The notes under the pieces: generated by a model | Told to the model about the DNA's origin: nothing | Database searches by the model: none | Seen by the model: only the letters and a program-made list of their open reading frames with translations | NCBI GenBank assembly: GCA_900539175.1 | Contig: UQAW01000017.1 | Span: 1 to 61,438 of the forward strand | DNA from: an uncultured Lachnospiraceae bacterium | GTDB lineage: Bacteria > Bacillota > Clostridia > Lachnospirales > Lachnospiraceae | Direction of reading: 5' to 3' | DNA length: 61,438 bases | In this document: positions 27,421 through 37,500 of the stretch, piece by piece | Layout of the letters: each line of letters starts with the position of its first letter | Position numbering within the stretch: the first letter of the stretch is position 1 | Translations under genes and position numbers: made by a program

Positions 27421-28794
27421 TTATTCCGTTTTTGGCAGACCTGCAAATCCTGCTGCTAATTCTTCATCCGTCGGAATATAATCATTCATCTCACCATTGT
27501 GGAACTTCTCATATGCCACCATATCAAAATAGCCTGTTCCGGTAAGACCAAACAGAATTGTCTTTTCTTCACCGGTTTCTTTGCACTTCAATGCCTCATC
27601 AATGGCAACACGAATTGCATGGCTGCTCTCCGGTGCCGGCAGGATACCCTCTACACGTGCAAATTCTTCTGCCGCCTGGAATACAGAGGTCTGCTCAACA
27701 GAACGAGCTTCCATCAACCCATCATCATACAACTGGGACAGTGTAGAACTCATACCATGATACCGCAGTCCTCCTGCATGGTTCGCTGATGGGATAAAAT
27801 CACATCCCAGTGTATACATCTTAGACAGCGGGCAAACCTTTCCTGTATCACAGAAATCATAAGCATATTTTCCTCTGGTAAAACTTGGACAGGATGCCGG
27901 CTCCACAGCGATAAAATGATAATCTGCCTCTCCCCGCAGTTTCTCGCCCATAAACGGAGAAATCAGTCCGCCCAGGTTGGAACCGCCGCCGGCACATCCG
28001 ATAATCACATCCGGCTTAATGCCATACTTCTCCATAGCTGCCTTAGACTCCAAACCAATCACCGATTGATGCAGAAGTACCTGATTCAATACACTTCCCA
28101 ATACATAACGGTAACCCTTCTGGCTGGTAGCAGCTTCTACCGCTTCGGAGATTGCACATCCAAGACTTCCTGTGGTTCCCGGATGTTCTGCCAGAATCTT
28201 CCTTCCCACATTGGTAGTCTCTGACGGAGACGGTGTTACACTGGCACCATAGGTACGCATCACCTCACGGCGGAATGGCTTCTGCTCATAGGAAACCTTT
28301 ACCATATATACCTTACAATCCAGATCAAAGTAAGAACATGCCATAGACAGCGCTGTCCCCCACTGACCTGCACCGGTCTCCGTAGTAACCCCCTTCAATC
28401 CCTGCTGTTTTGCATAATACGCCTGTGCAATTGCTGAATTCAGCTTATGGCTTCCACTGGTATTATTTCCTTCGAATTTGTAGTAAATCTTTGCCGGTGT
28501 GCCCAGCTTTTTCTCCAGACAATATGCACGTACTAACGGTGACGGACGGTACATCTTATAAAATTCCTGAATCTCCTGGGGAATATCAATCCATGGGTTC
28601 TGATCATCCAACTCCTGTTTTACCAACTCATCACAAAACACATGTCCCAGTTCCTCCGCCGTCATGGGCTGCAATGTCCCCGGATTCAGAAGAGGCGCCG
28701 GTTTATTTTTCATATGCGCCCGCACATTATACCACTGTTTCGGCATCTCATCCTCTTCCAGATAAATTTTGTATGGAATTTTCTTTTCTTCCAT
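27421..28794 (-). CDS. TrpB2-type tryptophan synthase beta-like enzyme
   Basis: The 457-residue PLP enzyme belongs to the second class of tryptophan synthase beta chains, longer than standard TrpB. The pyridoxal lysine is Lys117 in SGSHKLNSA. GCAGGGSNLGG binds the cofactor phosphate, and the glutamate region TTETGAGQWG is intact. TrpB makes tryptophan from serine and indole. TrpB2 forms usually occur without trpA and may salvage indole, which fits here because no other trp gene is near. Gut bacteria meet free indole, so salvage is plausible. Confidence 0.9.
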   Translation of the reverse strand: MEEKKIPYKIYLEEDEMPKQWYNVRAHMKNKPAPLLNPGTLQPMTAEELGHVFCDELVKQELDDQNPWIDIPQEIQEFYKMYRPSPLVRAYCLEKKLGTPAKIYYKFEGNNTSGSHKLNSAIAQAYYAKQQGLKGVTTETGAGQWGTALSMACSYFDLDCKVYMVKVSYEQKPFRREVMRTYGASVTPSPSETTNVGRKILAEHPGTTGSLGCAISEAVEAATSQKGYRYVLGSVLNQVLLHQSVIGLESKAAMEKYGIKPDVIIGCAGGGSNLGGLISPFMGEKLRGEADYHFIAVEPASCPSFTRGKYAYDFCDTGKVCPLSKMYTLGCDFIPSANHAGGLRYHGMSSTLSQLYDDGLMEARSVEQTSVFQAAEEFARVEGILPAPESSHAIRVAIDEALKCKETGEEKTILFGLTGTGYFDMVAYEKFHNGEMNDYIPTDEELAAGFAGLPKTE

Positions 28795-28843
28795 TTCCTG
28801 AAATCCTCCACTTCGTCTTTTATTTTTCTTGCGATCTGTTTTC

Positions 28844-29254
28844 TTATTTCTTTTCCAGAAAAATTTTTCGTGTTATGAAGTTATATACCATAACCACGGC
28901 AGTCGCCAATATTTTGCTGAACATATAGAAAATACCTGCTTTGTCCACCAGTCCCCACATAATCAACTGATTGATTCCCAATCCACCGAGACTCAGCACC
29001 AGAAAAATCATAAAATTCAGGACACCACTCTTTTCCTTGTCCACCTCGAATACCCACAGAATACTCATCACATAATTATAAATGACGGATATGGAAAAAG
29101 AGATACCACAAGACAGCAGATAATTCACCCCGAACAACTCTGTCAGCAAAATCATAATCCCATAGTCAATCAAAAAGGAAGAACCTCCCACAAATCCAAA
29201 CCGGATAATCTGCCCTAAAAGACTCGTCTTCTTCTCTTTTGTCACTTCTAACAC
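28844..29254 (-). CDS. GtrA-family membrane protein
   Basis: The 136-residue protein has four predicted membrane helices and the family marks IRFGFVGGSSFLIDYGIM near the start and the YNFITRKIFLEKK end. GtrA-like proteins are thought to help move lipid-linked sugars across the membrane for decoration of surface polymers. No glycosyltransferase partner is adjacent. Confidence 0.85.
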   Translation of the reverse strand: MLEVTKEKKTSLLGQIIRFGFVGGSSFLIDYGIMILLTELFGVNYLLSCGISFSISVIYNYVMSILWVFEVDKEKSGVLNFMIFLVLSLGGLGINQLIMWGLVDKAGIFYMFSKILATAVVMVYNFITRKIFLEKK

Positions 29255-29329
29255 GTTCCCTGCACCTCTTATCTGATTATTCTTTTGATATGCTTATTAA
29301 TTCCTGCAGTCTTCTACTATGATGTTGGG

Positions 29330-29390
29330 GTCAAAAGGTATTTTGACCTCTATGATACACGGATTGCTCCGCATTTCATGCTCCTAGTAT
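29330..29390 (-). repeat. Family B repeat, 3' half only
   Basis: Read on the minus strand, the segment GGAGCATGAAATGCGGAGC followed by AATCCGTGTATCAT matches the right part of the complete copy at 22963-23123, but the left half is replaced by unrelated sequence. It is followed by a short hairpin, GGTCAAAA with TTTTGACC. The 29255-29504 gap contains no gene I can support. Confidence 0.65.
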
Positions 29391-29504
29391 CCTACTATAT
29401 TACCATGTTTTCCTGCGGATTGCCACATTTTTTTATAGTAATAGCGCCTGCCAAAGCATATCAGAAAATTCATTCCTGCAGTTTTCAGACCATTCCAAAC
29501 CACC

Positions 29505-30032
29505 TTAAACTTCCAGTATCTTTCCCAGTTCTTTATCATAACGACAATACCTTCCATGTTCAGAGATAAATGGAGAATACACGCCCTTGCGCACATCCTT
29601 CACATACACGATTCCTGTGGAAATCATATAAACCAGAGAAAATTTCTCACTGAGACTGGAAATCCATTCATATGTCTTTGCCTTTCCATCCTTATTTAAA
29701 ATCAGGCTATATCCGCCTTCACAGGCTTCCAGACGAAAGTACACCTTCTCTTTCCCCGGGCGTCCTTCCACTGTAAAAACTTCACTGCTGATGTAAGCGG
29801 AAAAATTCTCCTTTACAAACTCCTGGAAAGACTTTGCATTCAGCCTGCCGCCGCTCTCCTCCAGAAGGATCGTATCCCCCCGTTCGATCCTTTTCCGGAT
29901 AGTCTTCAACACATCAATCGTATCATTGATAAATGAAATACTGCTGTAACTTAATCCTTCCTTCAAAGTATCCACAAGTTTCCCCGATAACACCTCAGAA
30001 TGTAATGCTTCTTCATATAACCCTTGATCCAT
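29505..30032 (-). CDS. Hypothetical protein of about 175 residues
   Basis: I do not recognise a family. The N-terminal half is mainly helical (LKEGLSYSSISFINDTIDVL) and the C-terminal half beta-rich with aromatic residues (YSLILNKDGKAKTYEWIS). There is no signal peptide or membrane helix and no metal or nucleotide motif. The ATG at 30032 is supported by AAAGGAGGAAGGTT directly before it. The open frame extends further but without a ribosome site. It stands alone, divergent from the YmaF gene. Confidence 0.65.
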   Translation of the reverse strand: MDQGLYEEALHSEVLSGKLVDTLKEGLSYSSISFINDTIDVLKTIRKRIERGDTILLEESGGRLNAKSFQEFVKENFSAYISSEVFTVEGRPGKEKVYFRLEACEGGYSLILNKDGKAKTYEWISSLSEKFSLVYMISTGIVYVKDVRKGVYSPFISEHGRYCRYDKELGKILEV

Positions 30033-30244
30033 AACCTTCCTCCTTTGTATCACTTTTCCCGTAACATCTAAAGAATCACTTTTCATTCATTATAGCAAAA
30101 TTGTCAGAAAAATGATAGTACTTTTCAAAAAAGCCCGACATCATGTCACAACAAAATCCGTCATATTTTTATCCCATTTTCAAAATTTCCGCATAATATA
30201 TTATTGTAGAACATCATATAAAAGATTGAAAGGAAGACCTTATT

Positions 30245-30598
30245 ATGAATAATGATAATGAAAGAAAACCTTGTTACCCGAAGCAACACAATCATGAAAT
30301 TCTTGGCAGTACAAGAATTTCCGGATGCTGTGAATATGCCCATAATCATAGATTTGCCACCGTTTCCGGTGATGCGATCCCGTGCGAAGACAGCCATGTC
30401 CACGAAGTGAAATTTACTACGGATAGCTGTAATGGACATAAGCATGAATTCTGCGGCACTTCGGAAAAAGCTGTGGATGTGGGAGACGGACGTCATGTCC
30501 ATCTGGTAAAAGGCTACACAACCACCGCTGACGGACACAACCACGAATTCATTGTTGCCACTTTGATCGAAAATCCTGTCTGCAAAAAAAAGCGCTGA
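30245..30598 (+). CDS. YmaF-family histidine-rich protein
   Basis: The 117-residue protein consists almost entirely of repeated His-x-His units: KQHNHE, YAHNHR, DSHVHE, NGHKHE, GRHVHL and DGHNHE, spaced about 15-22 residues. This is the YmaF pattern, also known in Bacillus, of unknown function. Two Cys-containing turns (GCCE, PCED) lie between the repeats. The regular histidines could bind a transition metal, but this is inference. GAAAGGAAGACCTT precedes the ATG. There is no export signal. Confidence 0.82.
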   Translation: MNNDNERKPCYPKQHNHEILGSTRISGCCEYAHNHRFATVSGDAIPCEDSHVHEVKFTTDSCNGHKHEFCGTSEKAVDVGDGRHVHLVKGYTTTADGHNHEFIVATLIENPVCKKKR

Positions 30599-30638
30599 CC
30601 TTTAACCTTCCGAATACTTTGACAGCACGCTGAACACA

Positions 30639-30672
30639 GATAAGCGGTGCCCCTTCAAGAGCACCGCTTATC
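30639..30672. terminator. Hairpin between convergent YmaF and folA genes
   Basis: GATAAGCGGTGC (30639-30650) pairs perfectly with GCACCGCTTATC (30661-30672). Neither strand has a clear T-run, so it may act as a terminator only weakly or protect the 3' ends. Confidence 0.5.
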
Positions 30673-30682
30673 TACAGGAAAT

Positions 30683-31174
30683 TCAGGCTTTCCTCTCATA
30701 TTTTGTAAATGCAAACTCAATATCAAAGCAGGTCTGTTCTTCGCTTTCTTCCGTCATCTCCCATTCAGGCATCTCATCCAGATTGGGAAAATACGTATCC
30801 GCCTGATAGGCAAAATCAATTTTCGTCACATAGACCGTGTTACAGTAAGGAAGCATCATCTCATACACGCTTCCTCCGCCGATTACGAAGATATCATCCT
30901 CTTCATATTTCTTAAGTTCCTCCAATAATTCTTCTTCTGAATGAACCAGAATTGCCCCCTTCACCTTATAGTCCTGATCTCTGGTAAGAACAATATTGGT
31001 TCTTTTTGCCAAAGGAAGACCATTGGGAAAACTCTCCAGCGTTTTTCTTCCCATGACTACCACATGGTTCATCGTGGTCTGCCGGAAAAACTTCATATCA
31101 GATGGGATGCTAATCAATAGTTTGTTCTTATAACCAATTCCCCAGTTCTTATCTGCTGCAACAATCGCATTCAT
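30683..31174 (-). CDS. folA: Dihydrofolate reductase
   Basis: A 163-residue enzyme reducing dihydrofolate to tetrahydrofolate with NADPH. N-terminal NAIVAADKNWGIGYKNKLL, the VVMGRKTLESFPNGLPL block and IFVIGGGSVYEMML are typical. The ATG at 31174 gives the normal length and has AAGAGGT ahead of it. It starts 40 bases beyond the thyA stop, and the two form the classical thymidylate pair in which ThyA produces the dihydrofolate that FolA recycles. Confidence 0.94.
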   Translation of the reverse strand: MNAIVAADKNWGIGYKNKLLISIPSDMKFFRQTTMNHVVVMGRKTLESFPNGLPLAKRTNIVLTRDQDYKVKGAILVHSEEELLEELKKYEEDDIFVIGGGSVYEMMLPYCNTVYVTKIDFAYQADTYFPNLDEMPEWEMTEESEEQTCFDIEFAFTKYERKA

Positions 31175-31214
31175 ACTGTGTACCTCTTTTCTTCTTATTA
31201 GGCAAAAAAGCTTA

Positions 31215-32063
31215 TCAGACCGCAACCGGTATATTTTTCACCTGCGGACCGGTCACATAATTTCCCACAATAAGATCCTCTGTGGTAAATGCGTAGAAAT
31301 CTTTGACTTCCGGATTTAATTTCACAACAGGTGCGTCATAGGTCGGTCGGGCAATCAATTCTTTGACAACTGGTATGTGACGGTCATAGATATGGGCATC
31401 GGCAATTACATGAAGCAGCTCTCCTGCCTTCATATCAGTAACCTGGGCAAACATCATCAAAAGCAGGGCATACTGACATACATTCCAGTTATTCGCCGTC
31501 AGAATGTCCTGAGAACGCTGATTCAGTACAGCATTCAAGGTTAGTTTCTCACTGTCCTTTTCTTTTGTCACATTAAATGTCATGGAGTAAGCGCAGGGGT
31601 ATAACGCCATCTCATGCAGGTCCTGGTGGACATAGATGTTGGTCATAATTCTGCGGCTGTAAGGGTTGTTCTTTAAGTCATAAAGTACACGGTCTACCTG
31701 ATCCATCATCCCCTCTTTATACTGGTGCTTTACTCCCATCTGATAACCATACGCCTTACCGATGGAACCATTTTCATCCGCCCACTCATCCCATACGTGG
31801 GAATTCAGGTCATGAATATTGTTGGACTTTTTCTGCCAGATCCACAAAATTTCATCCATCGCACTCTTCAATGCCGTTCTTCTCAACGTAATCGCCGGAA
31901 ATTCCTTTGACAAATCATATCGGTTGACAACACCAAAACGCTTGATCGTATAGGCCGAAGAACCATCCTCCCACTTTGGACGAACCTTTTCTCCCTCCGT
32001 ACTGACACCATTTTCTATAATATCCTGACACATTTTTATAAATAACTGATCTGCATAACTCAT
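31215..32063 (-). CDS. thyA: Thymidylate synthase
   Basis: The 282-residue enzyme methylates dUMP to dTMP using methylene-tetrahydrofolate. The catalytic cysteine is Cys157 in ALYPCAYSM, and the dUMP-binding RSQDILTANNWNVCQYALL and HIYDRHI are in place. The active-site context PCAY, in place of the common PPCH, matches the branch that includes Bacillus ThyA1 and its phage relatives. Transcribed with folA. The leader may contain the 168-bp hairpin at 32099-32266 if the promoter lies beyond it. Confidence 0.93.
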   Translation of the reverse strand: MSYADQLFIKMCQDIIENGVSTEGEKVRPKWEDGSSAYTIKRFGVVNRYDLSKEFPAITLRRTALKSAMDEILWIWQKKSNNIHDLNSHVWDEWADENGSIGKAYGYQMGVKHQYKEGMMDQVDRVLYDLKNNPYSRRIMTNIYVHQDLHEMALYPCAYSMTFNVTKEKDSEKLTLNAVLNQRSQDILTANNWNVCQYALLLMMFAQVTDMKAGELLHVIADAHIYDRHIPVVKELIARPTYDAPVVKLNPEVKDFYAFTTEDLIVGNYVTGPQVKNIPVAV

Positions 32064-32098
32064 GTAATATCAATCCTTTCCTACCATATTATCATTGA

Positions 32099-32266
32099 GG
32101 CGATTGGAAAATGCTTCGGGAATCAGTTTAGAAATTCGTGATTGCGACTACAGACGAACAAAATATAGAAAAATGTACGATGCAGGCGAACATTTTTCTA
32201 TATTTTGTACGGATGTCGGAGTGAGAACGAATGCTAAACTGACTCCCGAAGCGTTTTCCAATCGCC
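32099..32266. repeat. 168-bp near-perfect hairpin element (family D)
   Basis: Two 80-base arms (32099-32178 and 32188-32266) fold on a nine-base loop. The outer 33 bases differ at only two positions, and the inner ACAAAATATAGAAAAATGT is perfect. The middle about 25 bases are less well paired. The ends read GGCGATTGG and CCAATCGCC. A degraded right end lies at 34393-34446. It may be a small non-autonomous mobile element or a structured leader of thyA or the VanZ gene. Confidence 0.75.
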
Positions 32267-32380
32267 TGTACCATCATTCTCTTCCCAGTATACTAAAGCC
32301 TTTCCCAAAACGCAACACCTCTGGACATTTTCCGCAAAACGTGATACTGTAGAATGCAATACGGAGGTATCAATAAATAT

Positions 32381-32878
32381 ATGAAACGTTTTTTAATTGC
32401 ATTCTTTAAGCCCTTTTCATTTTTACCCGCTTTGTGCATGATCTACCTGATCTTCAGCTTTTCTGCACAGCCAGGTGTTGAATCTGCTTCTCTCAGTTTA
32501 AAGGTCACGGAACATGTGATTCACATTGCAGACAAGCTCCTGGATGCTAATTGGAGTGAAGCGGAACAAAAACAAAAAGTAGAAGCCTGTCATTATTATG
32601 TCCGCAAGGCAGGACACATGACGGAATACTGTGTTCTGGCGATTACGATTGCACTTCCGCTCTATGTCTATGGGCTCCGGGGATTCCTGTTAATGCTTAC
32701 GGCAGGCGCTGCCTGTGTCTTACTTGCCGCCGGAGACGAATATCACCAGTCCTTTGTTGCCGGGCGCGGCCCCTCAGTCAAGGATGTGGGCATCGACAGT
32801 TTTGGAGCCCTTATCGGTATTCTCCTGACCCGCATGTTCAGCTGGATCGCCATGGGCGGCAAAAAGAAGATGACATGA
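32381..32878 (+). CDS. VanZ-family membrane protein
   Basis: About 165 residues with four hydrophobic segments. It has the family blocks MIYLIFSFSAQP, KAGHMTEYCVLA and DEYHQSFVAGRGPSVKDVGIDS. VanZ proteins give low-level teicoplanin resistance in enterococcal clusters, but homologues are common in Clostridia and their normal role is unknown. The ATG at 32381 follows GGAGGT with 12 bases between. An ATG at 32354 lacks any ribosome site. No other van gene is linked. Confidence 0.85.
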   Translation: MKRFLIAFFKPFSFLPALCMIYLIFSFSAQPGVESASLSLKVTEHVIHIADKLLDANWSEAEQKQKVEACHYYVRKAGHMTEYCVLAITIALPLYVYGLRGFLLMLTAGAACVLLAAGDEYHQSFVAGRGPSVKDVGIDSFGALIGILLTRMFSWIAMGGKKKMT

Positions 32879-32885
32879 CAGACAA

Positions 32886-34091
32886 CTACAACTGATATTC
32901 CCGGAATCCCTCATAGCCCGACAGTGCCAGCATCAGGAGCAGATCCCTCTGGGGACCAAGCCAGGCATCTGCCGGCTCAAACCATTCATGAACCGTATGG
33001 ATTCCCCCCTCTTTTCCGCCTCTTCCCACAGCAATCGCCGGAATTCCCATACGGATGGGAATATTGGCGTCCGTACTGGATTCATCTCTCAGTTCCGGTT
33101 TGATTCCCAACACACAGGCTGCATCCCATGCTGCCCGAACGATCTTACAATCCTGACTCTGCGTCCCTGCCGGACGTCTTCCGATTGTCTGAATTTCAAC
33201 ACTTACCTTCTCTTCCCTTTTCCACCGTGCATTTTCTGCATCGGCTGCTTCCTTCACAACTTCCTGCAGTTCTCCTGACAGCCGCTCCAATTCAGCTTCA
33301 CTGTCGGAACGGATATCCACCAACATGGAAGCTTCTGCCGCAATCGTATTCACTGAAGTACCGCCTTCGATAACCCCCACATTAAATGTTGTCTTGGGGA
33401 GCTCAGGGATCTGAAATTCTGCAATCTTTCCGATTGCTCTGCCAAGTGCATGAATCGGATTCGGAAGACCGAAATCCGAAAAGCTGTGACCTCCATGTCC
33501 CCGAAATGTCACCTTATAACGGATACTGCCAGTGGCTGTGTAGATAATCCCCCCAGTACAGGGATTGTCGATAGAGACAAAGCCATCGTAATGCTCTGTA
33601 CTCCCGAAAATGCGCTTTACACCTTTTAAATCCCCCAGACCTTCCTCGCAGACATTTGCACAAAATACGATATCACCTTCTCCGCGTAAGCCTGTCTCCA
33701 TCATCGCCCGGGCTATGGTAAATAATTCTGCCACGGCGCGGGTATCATCATTGATGCCCGGACAAACGTATCGATTGTCTTCTTTTTTTACTGTTACATC
33801 TGTCTCTATCGGAAATACTGTATCTGTATGAGCTGCAAGCATCACTCTGGGACCGTCCCCGGAACCCTTAATCGTTCCAAAAACATTCCAGATTTCATCC
33901 ATATGGACATTCGAAAGCCCTATTTTCTGAAATTTATTCAAGACGTAGTCCGCTTTTTTCTTTTCCATATAAGAGGGCGCCGGAATCTGACACATCTCCA
34001 ACAACTCACACAGGGTTCTCTCATCATCCTTCTTTATATACTCCAATGCCTTGCAGATCAATTGATTTTCACATAAGCGTTCCATTCCCAT
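32886..34091 (-). CDS. M20-family metallopeptidase (PepT-like)
   Basis: A 401-residue zinc peptidase. LAAHTDTVFP holds the first metal-binding His and Asp. GINDDTRAV has the bridging Asp, CANVCEEGLGDLKG the Glu-Glu catalytic and metal pair, and the final HEWFE the last His-side block. The dimerisation insert lies in the middle (about 190-310). It should cleave small peptides or amino-acid conjugates in the cytoplasm. The substrate is uncertain. Convergent with the VanZ gene, with seven bases between the stops. Confidence 0.9.
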   Translation of the reverse strand: MGMERLCENQLICKALEYIKKDDERTLCELLEMCQIPAPSYMEKKKADYVLNKFQKIGLSNVHMDEIWNVFGTIKGSGDGPRVMLAAHTDTVFPIETDVTVKKEDNRYVCPGINDDTRAVAELFTIARAMMETGLRGEGDIVFCANVCEEGLGDLKGVKRIFGSTEHYDGFVSIDNPCTGGIIYTATGSIRYKVTFRGHGGHSFSDFGLPNPIHALGRAIGKIAEFQIPELPKTTFNVGVIEGGTSVNTIAAEASMLVDIRSDSEAELERLSGELQEVVKEAADAENARWKREEKVSVEIQTIGRRPAGTQSQDCKIVRAAWDAACVLGIKPELRDESSTDANIPIRMGIPAIAVGRGGKEGGIHTVHEWFEPADAWLGPQRDLLLMLALSGYEGFREYQL

Positions 34092-34121
34092 CTCTGTCTT
34101 TTCTCCTATATACGTTCCAAT

Positions 34122-34358
34122 TTATCTTTTCTTTCCAACAGCTTTTCCCACTTTATGAAGATAGAGACCGTCTCTCTGTCGAATCCAATAGGCATCTTCC
34201 AGACTTAATCCCCGGCAGGCCTTACATACTGCATACCGATTACTTTGCGGAAGTCTCATGGAATTCAGGATCTCTTTCGCATAACTTCTTCCGATCGAAA
34301 GTGTACGATTGGAAGCCCATTCCTTCATCATACGATCCCATTTTCTATAATGGCTCAT
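34122..34358 (-). CDS. Short protein resembling the N-terminal piece of HipA-like proteins, possible remnant
   Basis: The 78-residue product contains SIGRSYAKEILNSMRLPQ and CRGLSLEDAYWIRQ. From memory this resembles the early segment of Firmicute HipA-like kinases, where SLxDxYWI is recurrent. The kinase part is missing. The end is basic and unrelated. It may be a truncated gene or a small stand-alone protein. It starts 30 bases before the M20 peptidase coding end on the same strand and lies next to a degraded family D repeat. Confidence 0.5.
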   Translation of the reverse strand: MSHYRKWDRMMKEWASNRTLSIGRSYAKEILNSMRLPQSNRYAVCKACRGLSLEDAYWIRQRDGLYLHKVGKAVGKKR

Positions 34359-34392
34359 AGTACCTTGTCTCTTTTTTATTCTAATCTATCAT

Positions 34393-34446
34393 AATGCTAA
34401 AATCAACATGGATTCCCGATGACTCCCGAAGCGTTTCGCAATCGCC
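34393..34446. repeat. Degraded right end of family D hairpin element
   Basis: GACTCCCGAAGCGTTTCGCA at 34421 followed by ATCGCC matches the right end of the 32099-32266 element with two changes. Upstream AATGCTAAA is also shared, with a 15-base insertion between the blocks. The left arm is missing. Confidence 0.55.
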
Positions 34447-34465
34447 TATGACTCTATGAAAGAAA

Positions 34466-34506
34466 TAAGGAGACGATTGTTGCAATACACAACATTCGTC
34501 TCCTTA
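34466..34506 (-). terminator. Terminator of the rpoB-rpoC operon
   Basis: TAAGGAGACGA (34466-34476) and the following TTGTTG pair with CAAC and ATTCGTCTCCTTA ending at 34506. The minus strand continues with a T-rich tail. It lies 30 bases beyond the rpoC stop. Confidence 0.85.
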
Positions 34507-34535
34507 CTTTTGTCTATTGATTCGATGAGGATAAA

Positions 34536-37500
34536 TTACTCTTCTTCAAGTACCGCAACTTCTTCCTCAGTCTCTTTGAAATCCGCCTCTGCTTCAGCTT
34601 CCGTAACCGCTTCAACCTCTGGCGCATCCGCTGTTTCAGCAGTTTCTTCGCTGTTTGGTTCTTCTTCAACCTCCAACTCTTCCTCATCCAGCATCAGTTC
34701 TTCTTCCATGAACATATCAGTGTCCAGTTTTACATTACCATAACACTTCATACCTGTTCCGGCAGGAATCAGTTTACCGATCAGAACGTTCTCTTTCAGA
34801 CCAATCAGATTATCGATTTTACCTTTGATTGCAGCTTCTGTCAGAACCTTGGTCGTCTCCTGGAAGGATGCTGCTGACAGGAAGGAATCCGTAGCAAGAG
34901 AAGCCTTCGTGATACCGAGCATTACCTGCTGTCCTTGTGCAGGCTCCTTTCCCTCTTCCACCATCTTCTCATTCACTTCTTCATAGTCCAGAACATTTAC
35001 CAGTGTTCCAGGCAGGAACTCCGTATCTCCGTTTTCTTCGATACGAACTTTCTTCAGCATCTGACGTACAATCACCTCGATATGCTTATCACTGATCTCA
35101 ACACCCTGCAGACGGTATACACGCTGTACCTCGCGAAGCATATAATCCTGTACGTCACGTACACCTTTGATTCTTAAGATATCGTGCGGGTTTACGCTAC
35201 CTTCCGTCAGTTCATCACCGGCTTCCAGTACCTGACCTTCCTGAACCTTGATTCTGGAACCATACGGAATCAGATAAGTCTTGGATACCCCTTCCTCGTT
35301 GTCTGTTACAGTAACTTCACGCTTTTTCTTGGTATCCTTGATGTTCGCAACACCTTTAATTTCCGTGATAATGGCAAGTCCTTTCGGCTTTCTTGCCTCA
35401 AAAAGCTCCTCGACACGGGGAAGACCCTGTGTGATATCTCCGCCGGCAACACCGCCGCTGTGGAACGTACGCATGGTCAACTGTGTACCAGGCTCACCAA
35501 TCGACTGAGCAGCAATAATACCTACAGATTCACCGACCTGTACGACTTCACCGCTTGCCATGTTGGCGCCGTAACATTTCGCACAGATACCGATATGAGA
35601 CTTACAGGTCAGAATGGTACGGATCTTAACCTTTGTAAACGGCTGACCGTTCTCATCCACACCTTCACTCATAACACGTGCCGCGCGCTTCGGCGTGATC
35701 ATGTGGTTGGCTTTTACAATGACATTACCGTCTTTATCTTTAATCGTCTCACAGGAGAAACGACCTGTGATACGTTCCTGAAGGCTCTCGATCTCTTCTT
35801 TTCCGTCTGCGAACTCTTCCACATACATACCCGGAATGATATCCTTGCCTTCACAGCAGTCTACCTCGCGGATAATCAGATCCTGAGATACGTCAACCAT
35901 ACGTCTTGTCAGGTAACCGGAATCGGCTGTACGCAGCGCTGTATCGGACATACCTTTACGAGCACCATGCGCAGACATAAAGTATTCCAGTACGTCCAGA
36001 CCTTCACGGAAGTTTGACTTGATCGGCAGTTCAATGGTGTGACCGGTTGTATCGGCCATCAATCCACGCATACCTGCAAGCTGTTTGATCTGCTTATCGG
36101 AACCACGGGCTCCGGAGTCAGCCATCATGAAGATATTATTATATTTATCAAGACCGTTCAACAGAGCCTTTGTCAGTTCATCATCAGTCTCTTTCCAGGT
36201 CTCTACAACCTCTTTATAACGCTCCTCGTCTGTAATCAGACCACGTTTGTAGTTCTTTGTAATTCTGTCCACCGTCTCCTGAGCCTTGGCGATCATCTCC
36301 GGTTTCTGCGGAGGTACGGTCATATCGGAAATGGATACGGTCATCGCCGCTCTTGTGGAATATTTATATCCGGTCGCCTTGATATCATCCAACACCTCTG
36401 CGGTCTTGGTAGCGCCGTGGGTATTGATGACTTTCTCCAGAATCTGTTTCAGCTGTTTCTTGGCAACCAGGAAGTCTACTTCCAGAAGCAGCTCATTGCC
36501 CGGAACGGTACGGTTCACAAAGCCCAGATCCTGAGGAAGAATCTCGTTAAACAGGAAACGGCCCAATGTGGAGCTTACATTTGCCTGAATCGGATTTCCC
36601 TGTACATCTTCCCCTTCACGTCGCACGGTAATCCGCGTCTGAAGGGTCAGATAACCGTTCTCATATGCCAGAATCGCTTCATTGATGCTCTTGAAGAACA
36701 TACCCTCGCCTTTTTCTCCTGGTCTTTCCTGGGTCAGGTAATAGATACCAAGTACCATATCCTGAGAAGGAACAGCCACAGGACCACCATCGGATGGTTT
36801 CAGCAGATTGTTCGGAGAAAGCAAAAGGAATCTGCACTCTGCCTGTGCCTCTACAGACAGTGGAAGATGGACAGCCATCTGGTCACCGTCGAAATCAGCA
36901 TTGAATGCGGTACATACCAACGGATGCAGTTTGATTGCCTTACCTTCTACCAGAATCGGTTCAAATGCCTGGATACCGAGACGATGCAGTGTGGGGGCAC
37001 GGTTCAGCATAACCGGATGTTCTTTGATTACATCTTCCAGTACATCCCATACGGCTGTTTCCAGCTTCTCCACCATCTTCTTTGCATTCTTGATATTGTG
37101 AGCGGTACCGTTGGATACCAGTTCCTTCATAACAAATGGTTTAAACAGCTCGATTGCCATCTCTTTCGGCAGACCGCACTGATAAATCTTAAGTTCCGGT
37201 CCTACGACGATAACAGAACGTCCGGAGTAGTCAACACGCTTACCCAGCAGGTTCTGGCGGAAACGTCCGGATTTACCTTTCAGCATATCAGACAGCGACT
37301 TCAGCGCACGGTTTCCAGGTCCGGTTACCGGACGACCACGGCGTCCGTTGTCGATCAGAGCGTCGACTGCTTCCTGAAGCATACGTTTCTCGTTGCGGAC
37401 AATAATATCCGGAGCACCCAGCTCCAGCAGTCTTTTCAGACGGTTATTACGGTTGATAATTCTCCGGTACAGGTCATTCAGATCGGAGGTGGCAAAACGG

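Noticed and set aside
27421..28794. Part of a tryptophan biosynthetic operon
   Set aside because: The protein is of the TrpB2 class and no trpA, trpC, trpD or trpE gene is adjacent.
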